Part shown: positions 1 to 10,333 of the stretch, piece by piece
Position numbering within the stretch: position 1 is the first letter of the stretch
Layout: every line of letters begins with the position of its first letter
NCBI RefSeq assembly: GCF_040369795.1
Contig: NZ_AP028955.1
Span: 310,001-374,000 of the forward strand
DNA: 64,000 nucleotides
Direction: 5' to 3'
Source: Spiroplasma_E ixodetis_B
GTDB lineage: Bacteria; Bacillota_I; Bacilli_A; Mycoplasmatales; VBWQ01
Notes under the pieces: generated by a model
What the model saw: only the letters and a program-made list of their open reading frames with translations
The model's database searches: none
What the model was told of the DNA's origin: nothing
Program-made: the position numbers and the translations under genes

Positions 1-463
1 TTTGGGATATCAAGGAATACAAAATATTTATAAAAATACTATATTACCAATTAAAAAAACTAAAAATAAAAAATTAACTAAACAAGAAAAAATCTACAAT
101 AAAATTATTTCAAAAATTAGAATTAAAGTTGAACATGTTTTTGCTTGATTAAAAAGATTCAAAATTTTAATAAATAAATGTAGAAAAAGTATATTTAGAC
201 TTATGTACTTAAGATTTAACTTACTTTGTGAAATTTTTAATAAAACAAAACCATTAAAATAAAAAAATATTTTTAATATTTTTTTAAAAATTTAAATTTT
301 TATCAAGTTAATATAAAAATAATATTAACAATTTTTGTGTTTGAAATATAAATTTATTTTTAAAGTATTTTTTTAAAAATATTAACTTCTATAATTATTA
401 ACACTAAAAAATTTATAAATATTATTATTGACAATTGATTAAATTTATTTACGGAATATGTCT
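1..463 (+). mobile_element. IS5-family element, 3' part
   Basis: The window opens inside an IS5-type element. Positions 2-262 encode the C-terminal end of the DDE transposase (from LGYQGIQN through KVEHVFAWLKRF to the stop), holding the second Asp region's end and the catalytic Glu of the family. About 200 bases of AT-rich non-coding sequence follow, ending with the terminal repeat that in the other orientation reads AGACATATTCCGTAAATAA. The 5' part lies outside the window. Confidence 0.85.
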
Positions 464-743
464 ATTGATAAAAATGGCAAACAAATAACAACTAATGAAA
501 GAGATTTATCAAATATAAATAGTAAAGAAATTGTTCAAATTGGATTTTATAAAAATGATCAGGGAGAAATTCAAGTTGTTAATATGCCAAGAACAATTGA
601 AAAATTACCTAATCAATTACCATCAGAATTTACATCTTTACAATTTATGTTTATATTTTGTGAAACATTTAATCAAGATATTTCATTTTGAGATACCTCA
701 CATGTAAAAAATATGAATTGAATGTTTCATGGTGCTATATCAA
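464..743 (+). pseudogene. DUF285 (BspA-like repeat) protein fragment
   Basis: The open frame after the IS5 end encodes a segment with the Mollicute DUF285 signature: ETFNQDISFWDTSHVKNMNW, preceded by LPNQLPSEFTSLQFMF. Such proteins are usually surface lipoproteins or secreted repeat proteins. The 5' end (signal peptide) is removed by IS5 and the 3' end by the IS256 at 744. The only ATG (458) lies in the IS5 terminal repeat (ATGTCT), so any product would be a short IS-fused peptide. A second, minus-strand fragment of the same family is at 31941-32192. Confidence 0.75.
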
Positions 744-2114
744 GGCTTTTTAAAAATCTGTGTATCTTTTTACAAAGTTATTAGTTTAGATTAATTCTAT
801 CTTCAAATTTTATCATAAAATGAGCAATTGTTGTATTTCAATTTTGAATGGGCAATGTTCATTTTTTTGTTATATTTTCAATTGCTAAGTAAAATATTTT
901 AAAAACTGCCATATCATTTGGAAAAACTTTTTTATTTCTAATAACTTTTCGTAATTGACTATTAACAGATTCAATAGCATTTGTTGTATAAATCACTCTT
1001 TTGATTTCTGCATGATAACTAATAAAAACCATTAAATTATCTCAATTTTTATATCATGATTTAGCAATTTGAGGATATTGTTTATTTCATTTACTTTCAA
1101 AAGATTCTAAAGCTTGCATCGCTTGTTCTTCACTACATGCACTATAAATTGGTTTTAAATCTGTAACTAGTGATTTTCTATGTTTGTATGAAACATATTT
1201 TAAACTATTTCTAATTTGATGAATTATGCATAATTGATGTTCGGTTTTAGGATAAACTGATTGTATCGCTTCTGACATTCCTGTTAAATTGTCACTACAA
1301 GCAATAAGAATATCATTTAAGCCTCGATTTTTCATTTCTGTGAAATTAGATAATCAAAACTTAGAACCTTCATTTTCACTAATTCATAAACCTAAAATAT
1401 CTTTTTTTACCTTCTAAATCAACTCCTAGTGCTATATAAACTGATTTGTTAATAATTCGTTTATCTTGTCGTACTTTAACTACTATGCAATCAAAATAAA
1501 CAATCGGATAAACACTTTCTAATGGCCGATTTTGTCATGCTTTAACATCATCAATAAAATCATCAGTAATTTGACTAATAAAACTTTCACTAATATCAGC
1601 ACCATGATATAACTCTTGTAACTGCATTCTAATATCTGATAAAGTCATGCCTTTGGCATATAATGAAAGAACTTGTTGATCAAAACCACCAAATCTTCTT
1701 TGTCTTTTTGCAACTATTACTGGCTCAAAATTACTATTACGATCTTGTGGTACATTAATCTCAATTTTGCCTTGTTGGGTTATTAATTTTTTTGAATTTA
1801 TACCATTACGAGCATTATCACTATTATTATGTTGATTTTTTTCATATCCTAAATAATTTTGCATTTCAGAATTCAACATTTTTTCAACTAATCTTTTTGT
1901 TAATTCTTTATATAAACCTCCCTCTTTAAAAACTGTTGTTAAATCTTCAGTATTTTCTAATAATAAATCTACTGCTTTTGATATTGGAACATTATTATTA
2001 ATATTTTGTTTTTTAGACATACGTAACTCACTCTTTCTAGTTATTTAATTTTATTTACTATAATTAATTAAACATAGTTATTTTTGTAAGTTACACAGAT
2101 TACTAAACATTACC
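744..2114 (-). mobile_element. IS256-family element, full length, broken transposase
   Basis: A 1371-bp element with imperfect terminal repeats (GGTAATGTTTAGTAATCTG at the transposase 5' end, GGCTTTTTAAAAATCTGTG at the 3' end). The mutator-type transposase starts at 2020 and should end at 781. One extra T in the run near 1399-1406, compared with the copy at 26990, shifts the frame, so the gene is inactive. No 8-9 bp target duplication is seen (TATATCAA versus CATATTAC), so one flank has probably been rearranged. Confidence 0.85.
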
Positions 2115-2123
2115 CATATTACC

Positions 2124-2444
2124 CATTTGAAGGAAATTGCAACAGTAAAATTTTTGAATCATATGTAAAAAATATACTAATTCCAGTATTAAAGTGTGGA
2201 CAAATTATATTTTTAGATAATGCAACGTTTCATAAATCTAAATTAACACAACAATTAATTGAAAATGCTCGATGAAAACTATTATTTCTTCCACCGTATT
2301 CTCCTAATTTAAATCCAATTGAACATTTTTGATTTGCTATAAAACATAATATAAGAAAAATATTACCAAATTATTGACCAAATATTAAAAAAGCGATTGA
2401 TTTTGTTTTTCAAGATATGAGTAAACATTACTTTAGTTAGCTAT
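2124..2444 (+). mobile_element. IS630-family fragment, 3' third
   Basis: Matches the last ~320 bp of the IS630 element: the transposase C-terminal region with LDNATFHKS and NPIEHFWF, then the right end GTAAACATTACTTTAGTTAG. The transposase terminus is encoded by the terminal repeat itself. It is followed head-to-head by an opposite-strand IS630 piece, giving a local inverted repeat. Confidence 0.85.
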
Positions 2445-2446
2445 AT

Positions 2447-3174
2447 TATTCAAAAATTTTACTGTTGCAATGTCCTTCAAATGCTCATAGGGCTTTTAAT
2501 TTACATTTATTTAGTGAACCAATTATACTAATTCTTTTTATTTTATATGCGGGTTTATTATCAAATAATCTTTTACCTTTTTCAGATCAACCATATTTAT
2601 AAAATTCATTATCATCAATTCCAGATTCATCAATATATACTAAATCTTCATTCATTATTTTAGCTATTTCTTTTAAAAAATCTTCTTGTTTATTTTTATC
2701 TCTTTGTTCATATAGAAAAGTTTTTTTATATGTATAATTTAGTTTTTTGAAATAGTTATAAACTGTTTCTTTAGTCATATCACCAAATTTTTCAATTACT
2801 TTTTGAACTGTAACATCTTTATTTTGCTCTAAATAATTTTTTAATTCATCTAAATCATTTATTTTGTGGCTATGTCCTTTTTGATAATTCAAAATTGGTT
2901 TTATATGCCCAGTTTCTTTTTTTCTTTTTCTTCATAAGAATAAAGTCTTTCTAGTAATATTGAACACTTTACAAATTTCTTTAATTTTCATGTTTTTACT
3001 TTCATAGGCTTCTATTACTTTTCTTCGTAAGTCTTCGCTGTATGGTTTTGGCATAATTTAATCTTCCTAATCTATTTTAAATATTGCTGAATTGTACTTT
3101 TAAATTCAAAAACTGTTTAAATTACATATTATTATTTTACATTATTTATGAGTAAACATTACTTTAGTTAGCTA
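2447..3174 (-). mobile_element. IS630-family fragment, 5' two thirds
   Basis: Minus-strand IS630 beginning inside the transposase gene and running to the 5' terminal repeat at 3174. It carries the start (MPKPYSEDLRRK), the helix-turn-helix region and the first catalytic motif YIDESG. It lacks the 3' third, so it cannot make a full transposase. Confidence 0.85.
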
Positions 3175-3198
3175 TATATTACTTGAAAAAATTTAAAA

Positions 3199-4134
3199 TT
3201 AATGTAAAACACGATTTTTTAAAAATATTTTTTCAATTTTTCTTTTATCAAAAATTTTATAAAGAAAATCTAAAACATCATTTTTATTAAACTTATTTTT
3301 TAATCAATACCTAAATCGTAAACTTTCTAAACTAACATAGTATTGAAAATCTTTAAAATAATCATTAGTAACATTATAATCATAACTCCCACCAATTAAT
3401 TGAGTACTACCTTGTTCATTTGGTTTAGTTTTAAATAAATAAAATTCTTTTGCTTTTTCACATGCTTGTACTAATTGTTGTAAATTTAACATTTTAGTAC
3501 CACGAACTATAAGCGGATTTCTACAATTATGACTAAAAGAATATGCTTGATTACCAACATCTTTTTGATTTAATGATTTAATATTTTCTTGTACTTTTGT
3601 TACATATTTACTTAAATATTTAACTACAAATTCATTAGTTTCCTTATAAACAACTCTTAAATCAACACCCTTAGAATTTCCAACTTGTGGTCATCATTGA
3701 CGTATCATTGAATAAGGTATTTTAAGATTAAATAATATATGGAAATGTACTGCTCTACGGTCTTGATATTCATAAACATAAAAATATTTCAATTGACCTA
3801 AATATTTAGAACGTTTATGGTCATTTCATCAACGTTTTAACAAAATAAAAAATAAACGAATATCTTTTTTTGCTTTTCTAATATCAGTTTCATTTTTGTG
3901 ATAAGTTAAAGTTAAAAAACTTAAAAATCTTTCATTATAAAAATTATGTAATGCTTTTTGAATTAATTTAGAGTTAGTACGAACATTATTATTTCTTAAT
4001 TTATTAATATTGCCAATATTCTTTATACCTAATTTATTTCTATAATTTCTAATGATATCAATAGGTAAAACAACATTTTTAACATAACAAGCATAAAAAA
4101 TTTTTTTAACATAAAAATTATATGAAATATTCAT
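3199..4134 (-). CDS. Plectrovirus-type replication initiator (Rep)
   Basis: A 311-residue ORF read continuously with TGA as Trp. It contains an HUH-like segment (DRRAVHFHILFN, about residues 126-137) followed by a Tyr/Lys motif (NEFVVKYLSKYVTK). This is the arrangement of rolling-circle Rep proteins such as those of SpV1-type filamentous spiroplasma phages, and the protein is rich in basic residues. The start at 4134 is preceded by a weak AGGA site. No other plectroviral gene (coat, zot-like assembly ATPase) is visible around it: IS630 abuts the 3' side and hup follows on the other side. It is probably a stranded prophage gene. Family assignment rests on motifs only. A phage-derived IS91-like origin is an alternative. 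Confidence 0.7.
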
Positions 4135-4139
4135 TTAAA

Positions 4140-4445
4140 ATTATTCCTGGTCAGAATTTTTAATAAAATTAAATGATTTATAAATAAATATAAATATTAT
4201 AAAAATTATAACATAAAAAAATATCATTAATAAAAATTAATGATAGTAACAAAAATGATACTTAACTAAAGTAATTTTATCATTTTTTTAGAAAAAAAAT
4301 ACATTTTATGGTTCACTTTATAAAATGTTACTATATAATTTGATTACAGACCAGTAACATTTTTAAATTGGTTTGAAGATAACGTAGTTATAATAATATC
4401 TATAATAGACATTATAATTATTAAAACATTAGGAGGAAATCTTTT
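4140..4445. other. Gene-poor spacer with hairpins, upstream of hup
   Basis: AT-rich spacer between divergent Rep and hup. It holds a perfect hairpin ATCATTAAT/ATTAATGAT (about 4225-4246) and a longer stem of AAAAATGATA with TATCATTTTTTT (about 4252-4293), possible terminators or phage-derived structures. The loop of the second contains TAACTAAAGTAAT, identical to part of the IS630 terminal repeat, which may be chance or a relic. Confidence 0.4.
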
Positions 4446-4760
4446 ATGGCAAAAAGTAATTCTAAAACAAAGACAGAAATTATTAAGATAGTAGCGCAAA
4501 AGTCTGACGTCACAATTGCCTTAGCCACTAATATTATTGATTTATTTTTTGAAGAGATAAAAGTTGAAGTTGCAAATGGCGGTAAAATTAATATACCAAA
4601 ATTCGGAATATTTGAAACTATTATTCGTGAAGCAAGAACAGGTCGTAATCCCCAAACTGGTGAATCTATTGTAATTAGCGCTACTAAAGCGCCTAAATTT
4701 AAAGCTAGTTCTGAATTTAAAAAACATACTAATCAACAAACAGAAACTTTAGCTTCTTAA
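4446..4760 (+). CDS. hup: HU-type DNA-binding protein
   Basis: A 104-residue nucleoid protein of the HU/IHF family that bends and compacts DNA. The N-terminal helices (TKTEIIKIVAQKSDVTIALA) and the beta-arm signature GIFETIIREARTGRNPQTGE followed by KAPKFKASSEFK are intact. It is slightly longer than the usual ~90 residues because of a polar C-terminal tail (HTNQQTETLAS). An AGGAGG site ten bases upstream fixes the ATG. Its last four bases overlap the end of convergent recU. HU matters more than usual here because recA is dead. Confidence 0.95.
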   Translation: MAKSNSKTKTEIIKIVAQKSDVTIALATNIIDLFFEEIKVEVANGGKINIPKFGIFETIIREARTGRNPQTGESIVISATKAPKFKASSEFKKHTNQQTETLAS

Positions 4761-5218
4761 ATTAAAAATTTTAAAAAATCAAGATAAAATGGATATATAA
4801 TTTCTAATTTATATCCATTTTGTTCTATTTTTTTATATGTCAGTGCTTTTTTTTGAAATTTTAAAAATTTTAATTTTTCTCAAAAAACTAAGAAAAAGGC
4901 ATTATGTTGTGAAAAATAAATAATAACAAAACTAATAGCATTAAGATAAAAAGCATTTTCTAAGTATTCAAGTTGATGTTTTTTAAAATTATTTCATGGT
5001 AATGTTAAAGAGTTAGTACTTTTTGTTTCAAAACACAAATATTTACCATGATAAACCCCATGATAATCAACATTACTTTTTTCTTGAAAAATTTTATTGT
5101 TTTGATATAAAATTGGTGGATTTTGTTTAAAAATTAGTGCTTGTTTTTCATTATTTATAATTTCAATAGTATAATTAATTATAGTTTCAAGAAACATTCC
5201 GTGGTTAGCATAAAACAT
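4757..5218 (-). CDS. recU: Holliday junction resolvase RecU
   Basis: A 153-residue PD-(D/E)XK-type nuclease that resolves Holliday junctions during recombination and chromosome segregation. The family signature is clear: N-terminal YANHGMFLE (usually NRGM.LE), then DYHGVYHGKYLCFETKST with the catalytic Asp and the E-x-K pair, then FKKHQLEYLENA and FVIIYFSQHNAFFLV. The start at 5218 follows AAGGGGGAATC. It converges with hup (4-bp overlap) and is divergent from gpsB, matching the Firmicute recU/gpsB/rnpB neighbourhood. The gene appears intact although recA, its usual upstream partner, is broken. Confidence 0.88.
4786..4823. terminator. Hairpin terminator after hup
   Basis: Inverted repeat AAAATGGATATA / TATATCCATTTT with an 11-base loop, followed by TGTTCTATTTTTTT on the plus strand. 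It lies inside the 3' coding part of recU, so it must be read through by recU transcripts in the other orientation. Confidence 0.6.
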
Positions 5219-5294
5219 TATTTTGATTCCCCCTTACATATAGAATATTACTAACTTTGGAATAGTTTTCCTTTTAATTAAAGGAGGTATAAAT

Positions 5295-5612
5295 ATGAAT
5301 ATTTGTAAAAAGGATATTATAGATAAAGAATTTACTGTTGATTATAAAGGTTATGATTCTAAAGAAGTAGATTTATTTCTTGATTTAGTAGCTACTAATT
5401 ATGAAATACTAGAAGAATTTGTAAATAAACTAAAAAAGCAAAATGCAATTTTAGAAAATAATAATTACAAGTTACTTAAAGAAATTGATATTTTAAAAAC
5501 ACAAATTTTAGTTTTAAAACAAGAAAAACAAAAATTAGAAGAAAAAGGTGTAGAAAATGTTGATATTATTACGAGATTAAGTAAATTAGAAAGTATTGTA
5601 CATGAAGAATAA
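5295..5612 (+). CDS. gpsB: GpsB/DivIVA-domain cell-division protein
   Basis: A 105-residue protein with the DivIVA N-terminal lipid-binding motif (DIIDKEFTVDYKGYDSKEVD, residues 7-26), followed by a coiled coil rich in Leu, Lys and Glu (about 35-85). GpsB proteins bind the membrane and coordinate septal growth. In a wall-less Spiroplasma the role is more likely a division or curvature scaffold (inference). AAGGAGG lies just upstream of the ATG. The rnpB promoter begins inside its last codons. Confidence 0.85.
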   Translation: MNICKKDIIDKEFTVDYKGYDSKEVDLFLDLVATNYEILEEFVNKLKKQNAILENNNYKLLKEIDILKTQILVLKQEKQKLEEKGVENVDIITRLSKLESIVHEE

Positions 5613-5624
5613 ATATGTTATAAT
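5596..5624 (+). promoter_or_regulatory. Promoter of rnpB
   Basis: TTGTAC, 17 bases, TATAAT. The -35 box overlaps the end of gpsB and the -10 box ends about ten bases before the expected RNase P RNA 5' end. Confidence 0.75.
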
Positions 5625-5632
5625 TTTCTTCT

Positions 5633-6004
5633 AAAAGAATAAAAAATGAGCTAATCGCTGCATTAGTATGTAGAGGAAAGTCCACGCTCGCACTTTCTGT
5701 GATGAAAGTAATGTTTGTGTTAGAGAAAACGATAACTCTAAGCAGTAATTCTGACGGCTGACAAAAACCTAAGTTTTTTATTAAATAAGGTTCTAGTCTA
5801 TAAAAGTGTCATAGAGACGAGTTTTAAGGAAACTTAAAAGTTGGAACGAGATAAACCCCACAAGCGAGAAACCCAAATTTAGGTAGGGGCATTGGTTTAT
5901 TAGAAATGAATAATAAACCGAACTATTGTTTACAATAGTAGATAAATGGTTAGCACTTGCAAGAAGCAAGAACAGAACGTGGCTTATGATTTTTTTATTC
6001 TTTT
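5633..6004 (+). ncRNA. rnpB: RNase P RNA
   Basis: Catalytic RNA of RNase P, which trims tRNA 5' ends. The universally conserved P4 segment GAGGAAAGTCC is at 5673-5683, and the 3' partner region AGAACGTGGCTTAT lies near the end. The 5' AAAGAATAAAAAAT and 3' ATTTTTTTATTCTTT strands pair to form P1, which doubles as a terminator with its U-run. Position after gpsB matches the Bacillus order. The ends are estimated from the P1 pairing. Confidence 0.92.
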
Positions 6005-6039
6005 TTTGTATTGTAAATTATTTGATTGAATGTTTAAAA

Positions 6040-6501
6040 ATGACTTAACTTTTAGTTTTATTAGATAAATTTAATTTTAGAATTAGTTGTTGCGAAAGTA
6101 TTACTGGCGAACTTTTTGCTCAAGAGATTACTAGTATTGCTGGTGCTTCTAAATATTTTAGTGGCGGTTTTATAACGTATAATAATGAATCAAAAATCAA
6201 TATTGTTAAAATTAAAAAAACAACCATTGAAAAATATGGTGTAATAAGTAAACAATGTGCTATAGAAATGGCTTTAAATAAACAAAAAATTTTAAAAACA
6301 AATATTGCTGTTAGTTTTACTGGGAATGCAGGACCTAATGCTCTAGAAAATAAACCGGTTGGTTTAGTATATGTAGGTATTGTTATCAATGATAATGTTT
6401 GATGTGAAGTGTTAAATATTTCAGGTAATAGAAACGAAATTAGATCAACTATAGTAGCAAAAGCAGTATTTATTTTAAAAAAAATTTTATTAAGTTTTTA
6501 A
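6040..6501 (+). pseudogene. CinA C-terminal-domain protein, early stop
   Basis: The frame encodes a nicotinamide-nucleotide amidohydrolase (CinA C-terminal/PncC-like) domain: SCCESITGELFAQEITSIAG, GGFITYNNESKIN, SFTGNAGPNA and KPVGLVYVGI all fit the family. The only upstream ATG (6040) is followed at codon 3 by TAA in the same frame (ATG ACT TAA), and no ATG or TTG start follows before the domain. The gene is therefore either dead or started from a non-standard codon such as TTA. The cinA-recA pairing is common in Firmicutes. The final Trp is TGA-encoded. Confidence 0.75.
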
Positions 6502-7166
6502 AATTTAAAAAGGAATTATCTTACAGAGTTATTAATATTTTGTAGGGTGATTTTATGGAAATAAATATTAAAGAAAAAGAGCAATTATTAGAAAATGCCA
6601 TTAAGCAAATTGAAAAAGAATTTGGCAAAGGCGCTATTATGTTACTAAGTGATAGTGGTATTGGCGATATTGAAGTTATTAGTTTAGGAAGTATATTATT
6701 AGATGATATTTTAGGTGTTAAAGGTTTTCCAAAAGTTCGTATTATTGAAGTTTATGGACCAGAATCTGCAGGTAAAACTACATTAGCATTAATGGCTTTA
6801 GCAGAAGTTAAAAAACAAAATGGTAGAATAGCATTTATCGATGCTGAACATGCATTAGATCGTCAATATAGTTAAAAATTAGGTGTTGATATTAGTCGTT
6901 TATTAATTACACAACCAGATTCAGGAGAACAACCATTAGAAATACTAGATATTCTTGTTAAATCAGAGGCTTTAGATATGATTGTTGTTGATCCAGTAGC
7001 TGCATTAGTTCCACAAATTGAACTTGATCGTGATATGAATGTTCAAACAATTCGTGCTCAAGCGCGATTAATGTCTAAGGCATTACGAAAAATTAGTGGA
7101 AGTATCTCAAAAAGTAATTGTATTGTTTTATTTATTAATCAAATTCGAGAAAAAGTTGGTATTATA

Positions 7167-8177
7167 TAGCTAACTAAAGTGATGTTTACTCATAAATAAT
7201 GTAAAATAATAATATGTAATTTAAACAGTTTTTGAATTTAAAAGTACAATTCAGCAATATTTAAAATAGATTAGGAAGATTAAATTATGCCAAAACCATA
7301 CAGTGAAGACTTACGAAGAAAAATAATAGAAGCCTATGAAAGTAAAAACATGAAAATTAAAGAAATTTGTAAAGTGTTCAATATTACTAGAAAGACTTTA
7401 TTCTTATGAAGAAAAAGAAAAAAAGAAACCGGGCATATAAAACCAATTTTTAATTATCAAAAAGGACATAGCGACAAAATAAAGGATTTAGATGTATTAA
7501 AAAATTATTTAGCGCAAAATAAAGATGTTACAGTTCAAAAAGTAATTGAAAAATTTGATGATACGACTAAAGAAATAGTTTATAACTATTTCAAAAAACT
7601 AAATTATACATATAAAAAAACTTTTCTATATGAACAAAGAGATAAAAATAAACAAGAAGATTTTTTAAAAGAAATAGCTAAAATAATGAATGAAGATTTA
7701 GTATATATTGATGAATCTGGAATTGATGATAATGAATTTTATAAATATGGTTGATCTGAAAAAGGTAAAAGATTATTTGATAATAAACCCGCATATAAAA
7801 TAAAAAGAATGAGTATAATCTGTTCACTAAATAAAGGTAAATTAAAAGCCCTATGAGCATTTGAAGGACATTGCAACAGTAAAATTTTTGAATCATATGT
7901 AAAAAATATACTAATTCCAGTATTAAAGCATTGACAAATTATAGTTTTAGATAATGCAACGTTTCATAAATCTAAATTAACACAACAATTAATTGAAAAT
8001 GCTGGATGCAAACTATTATTTCTTCCACCATATTCTCCTAATTTAAACCCAATTGAACATTTTTGATTTGCTATAAAACATAATATAAGAAAAATATTAC
8101 CAAATTATTGGCCAAATATTAAAAAAGCGATTGATTTTGTTTTTCAAGATATGAGTAAACATTACTTTAGTTATCTA
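7167..8177 (+). mobile_element. IS630 element inserted in recA
   Basis: A complete 1011-bp element with ends TAGCTAACTAAAGTGATG and CATTACTTTAGTTATCTA, flanked by a TA duplication (7165-7166 and 8178-8179) within recA. TA targeting is typical of the IS630/Tc1 superfamily. Confidence 0.92.
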
Positions 8178-8198
8178 TATATGGTAATCCTGAAATAA
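7287..8198 (+). CDS. IS630-family transposase, intact
   Basis: A 303-residue DDE transposase read with TGA as Trp. The N-terminal helix-turn-helix (EDLRRKIIEAYESKNMKIKE, then ICKVFNITRKTLFLW) is followed by the catalytic motifs YIDESG, VLDNATFHKS and NPIEHFWF. The usual stop TAG inside the right terminal repeat is changed to TAT, so the frame runs on for seven codons and ends in recA sequence. One of two IS630 copies in the window with an unbroken ORF. Motif 'DDTTKEIV' differs from the GDMTKETV consensus. Confidence 0.88.
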
Positions 8199-8539
8199 CA
8201 CCCGGAGGAAAAGCATTACGCTTTTATAGTACAATTATACTAGAAGTACGTAAAGGTGAACAATTAATCAAAAGTAATCAAATAATTGGTCATAAAATAA
8301 AAATAAAGGTTGTGAAAAATAAAGTAGCACCACCATTTAAAACAGCAAGTCTTGATTTTTGTTTTGAAGAAGGATTTTCAAAAATTAGTGAAATCATTAC
8401 AATTGCTGTTGAGAAAGAAGTTATTAATAAATCTGGTGGCTGATACACTTATGAAGATGTAAAATTAGGACAAGGAAAAATAAAAGCAAAAGAAAGTTTA
8501 GAAGCAAATACTTTTCTTTTATAACAAATTAAGGAACGA

Positions 8540-8573
8540 ATCATGTTTTAAAAATTAATATTTAAAACATGAT
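8540..8573 (+). terminator. Hairpin downstream of recA
   Basis: Inverted repeat ATCATGTTTTAAA / TTTAAAACATGAT with an 8-base loop, 16 bases after the recA stop. No clear T-run follows, so termination is uncertain. Confidence 0.4.
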
Positions 8574-8714
8574 AAAATTAATGTAGGATTATTATCCTAC
8601 TTATTTGTGTGTAGATATTAAAGAAGAAAAATATAAAATTTTAATTTTATTTAATTTTTTGAGTGTAAGGATTCTTTTTCTTGTAGGTTTTTTACAGCAA
8701 GGAGAGAAATATAA

Positions 8715-10289
8715 ATGGAAAAAAATATGTTAGCTATATTATCAAATATAAGTAGTCAACAGTTTGGAATGTGAGTAGGTATATCAATTTTTATAGCAAT
8801 GATAGTAGGGATAATTGCTGGATTTCTAATTAGAAAAATGTATTTAAAAATTAAAGAACAACAAAGTTTTACCAATATTTTAAAGAGAGAAAAAGAATCT
8901 CAAAAATCAATTCAATCCTCAAGAGCCGATTCAAAAATTGAAATAAGTAAAATGAAAAAAGATTTGTATTTAGAAATTGAATATCGTAAAGAACAAAATT
9001 TAGAATATGAGAAACTTTTAAATAAAAGAGAACGCAAATTAAGTGAACGTGAAGAAATAATTGAAACACAAACACAAAATCTTTATCATCAACGTGAAAT
9101 TGTAAAAAATGTTAAATTAGAATATCATCAAAAAATTGAACAAATTATTATGGAATTAGAAAAAATTTCTGGTATGAGTCGAAATGAAGCAAAAGATGAA
9201 TTGTTTAGTAAATTAAAAGAAAAATTATCATTAGAATTTAATAAAATTATTAAAAATCATGAATATAATATTAAACTTCAATCTAAAGAGTTAGCCAATA
9301 ATATTGTTAGTGAAGCAATAGAACGTTATGCAAGTAATTTTATTGTTGATAAGTCAGTATCATATGTTAATTTGCCTAATGAAGAAATGAAAGGCAGAAT
9401 TATTGGTAAAGAGGGTAGAAATATTAAATCTTTTGAGTTAACAGCAGGTGTAGATATTATCATTGATGATACGCCAGAAACAATTCAAATTTCTTCATTT
9501 AATCCGATCAGAAGAGAAATTGCAACTAGAGCTTTAGAAGATTTAGTTAAAGACGGAAGAATTCATCCAATTAGAATTGAAAAAATCTTGAGATTTCATG
9601 AGCAGGAATTAAATGAAGGTTTTAAAGTTGATGGTAAAAAAATTATTGATGAGTTAAAATTAACTGGTTTTGAACCAGAGTTAGTATCTTATATTGGAAG
9701 ATTAAAATATCGTACAAGTTATGGTCAAAATGTTTTATTGCATTCCTTTGAAGTTGCTAAACTTGCAGGAGCAATGGCAGCTGAATTGGGTTTAGATGTT
9801 AATATTGCAAAACGTGCTGGTTTATTACATGATATTGGTAAAGCCGCTGATTATGAATTAGAAGGTTCACATGTTTATAATGGTGTGATTTTAGCAAAAA
9901 AATATGGTGAAAGTGATATTATTATTAATGCTATTCATTCTCATCATGGTGATGTTGCAAAAGATAATGTTTATTCTTCTTTAGTTTCAGCTGCTGATAC
10001 ATTATCAGCAGCTAGACCTGGTTCAAGAAATAATTCATTAGAAGAATTTATAACTAGAATTAAAGAAATTGAAGATTTGTGTAAATCTGTTAAAGGCGTA
10101 GAAAAAGCATATGCTGTTCAGGCCGGAAGACAAATTAGAGTTATTGTTGATCCTAAAGTTATTAATGATTTTGATGCTCATATATTAGCAAGAAGCTTAA
10201 AACAAAAATTAGAACAAATGATTACAATACCAGGCGATATTCATATTACTGTTATTCGTGAAGTAAGAGCAACAGAATTAATTAATTAA
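8715..10289 (+). CDS. rny: Ribonuclease Y
   Basis: A 524-residue membrane-anchored endoribonuclease that starts mRNA turnover. The ATG at 8715 (after AAGGAG) adds 28 residues upstream of the ATG at 8799, including part of the N-terminal membrane helix (IFIAMIVGIIAGFLI) and a TGA-encoded Trp. A long basic/acidic coiled coil (about 35-205) is followed by a KH domain with GRIIGKEGRNIK and an HD domain with LLHDIGKA (His372-Asp373) and AIHSHHGD. Length and domain order match the family. In Bacillus, rny follows cinA-recA, as here, so synteny survives around the dead genes. Confidence 0.95.
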
Positions 10290-10310
10290 AAAATTAATTA
10301 ATTGTTTTTT

Positions 10311-10333
10311 AGAGAACCCTTAGGTTCTCTTTT
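10311..10333 (+). terminator. Terminator of rny
   Basis: AGAGAACC CTTA GGTTCTCT followed by TTTAA: a short strong stem 21 bases after the rny stop. Confidence 0.8.

Larger units (their letters stand above)
6555..8524 (+). pseudogene. recA: recA, nonsense mutation plus IS630 insertion
   Basis: RecA recombinase gene with two lesions. The N-terminal part is normal, with the Walker A segment GPESAGKTT and FIDAEHALD. Then TAA at 6873-6875 replaces the Lys of the family's YA.KLGVD motif. The frame continues with QPDSGEQPLEIL, DMIVVDPVAALVPQ and INQIREKVGI until an IS630 splits it at 7166. After the element the frame resumes as YGNPEITPGGKALRFYST and runs to the stop at 8522-8524. Removing the IS and one TA restores GIIYGNPE exactly. 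The product would be a 106-residue fragment, so the cell lacks RecA function unless a second copy exists elsewhere. Confidence 0.93.

Noticed and set aside
8540..8714. Riboswitch upstream of rny
   Set aside because: Only a simple hairpin and AT-rich sequence; no known aptamer core could be recognised.
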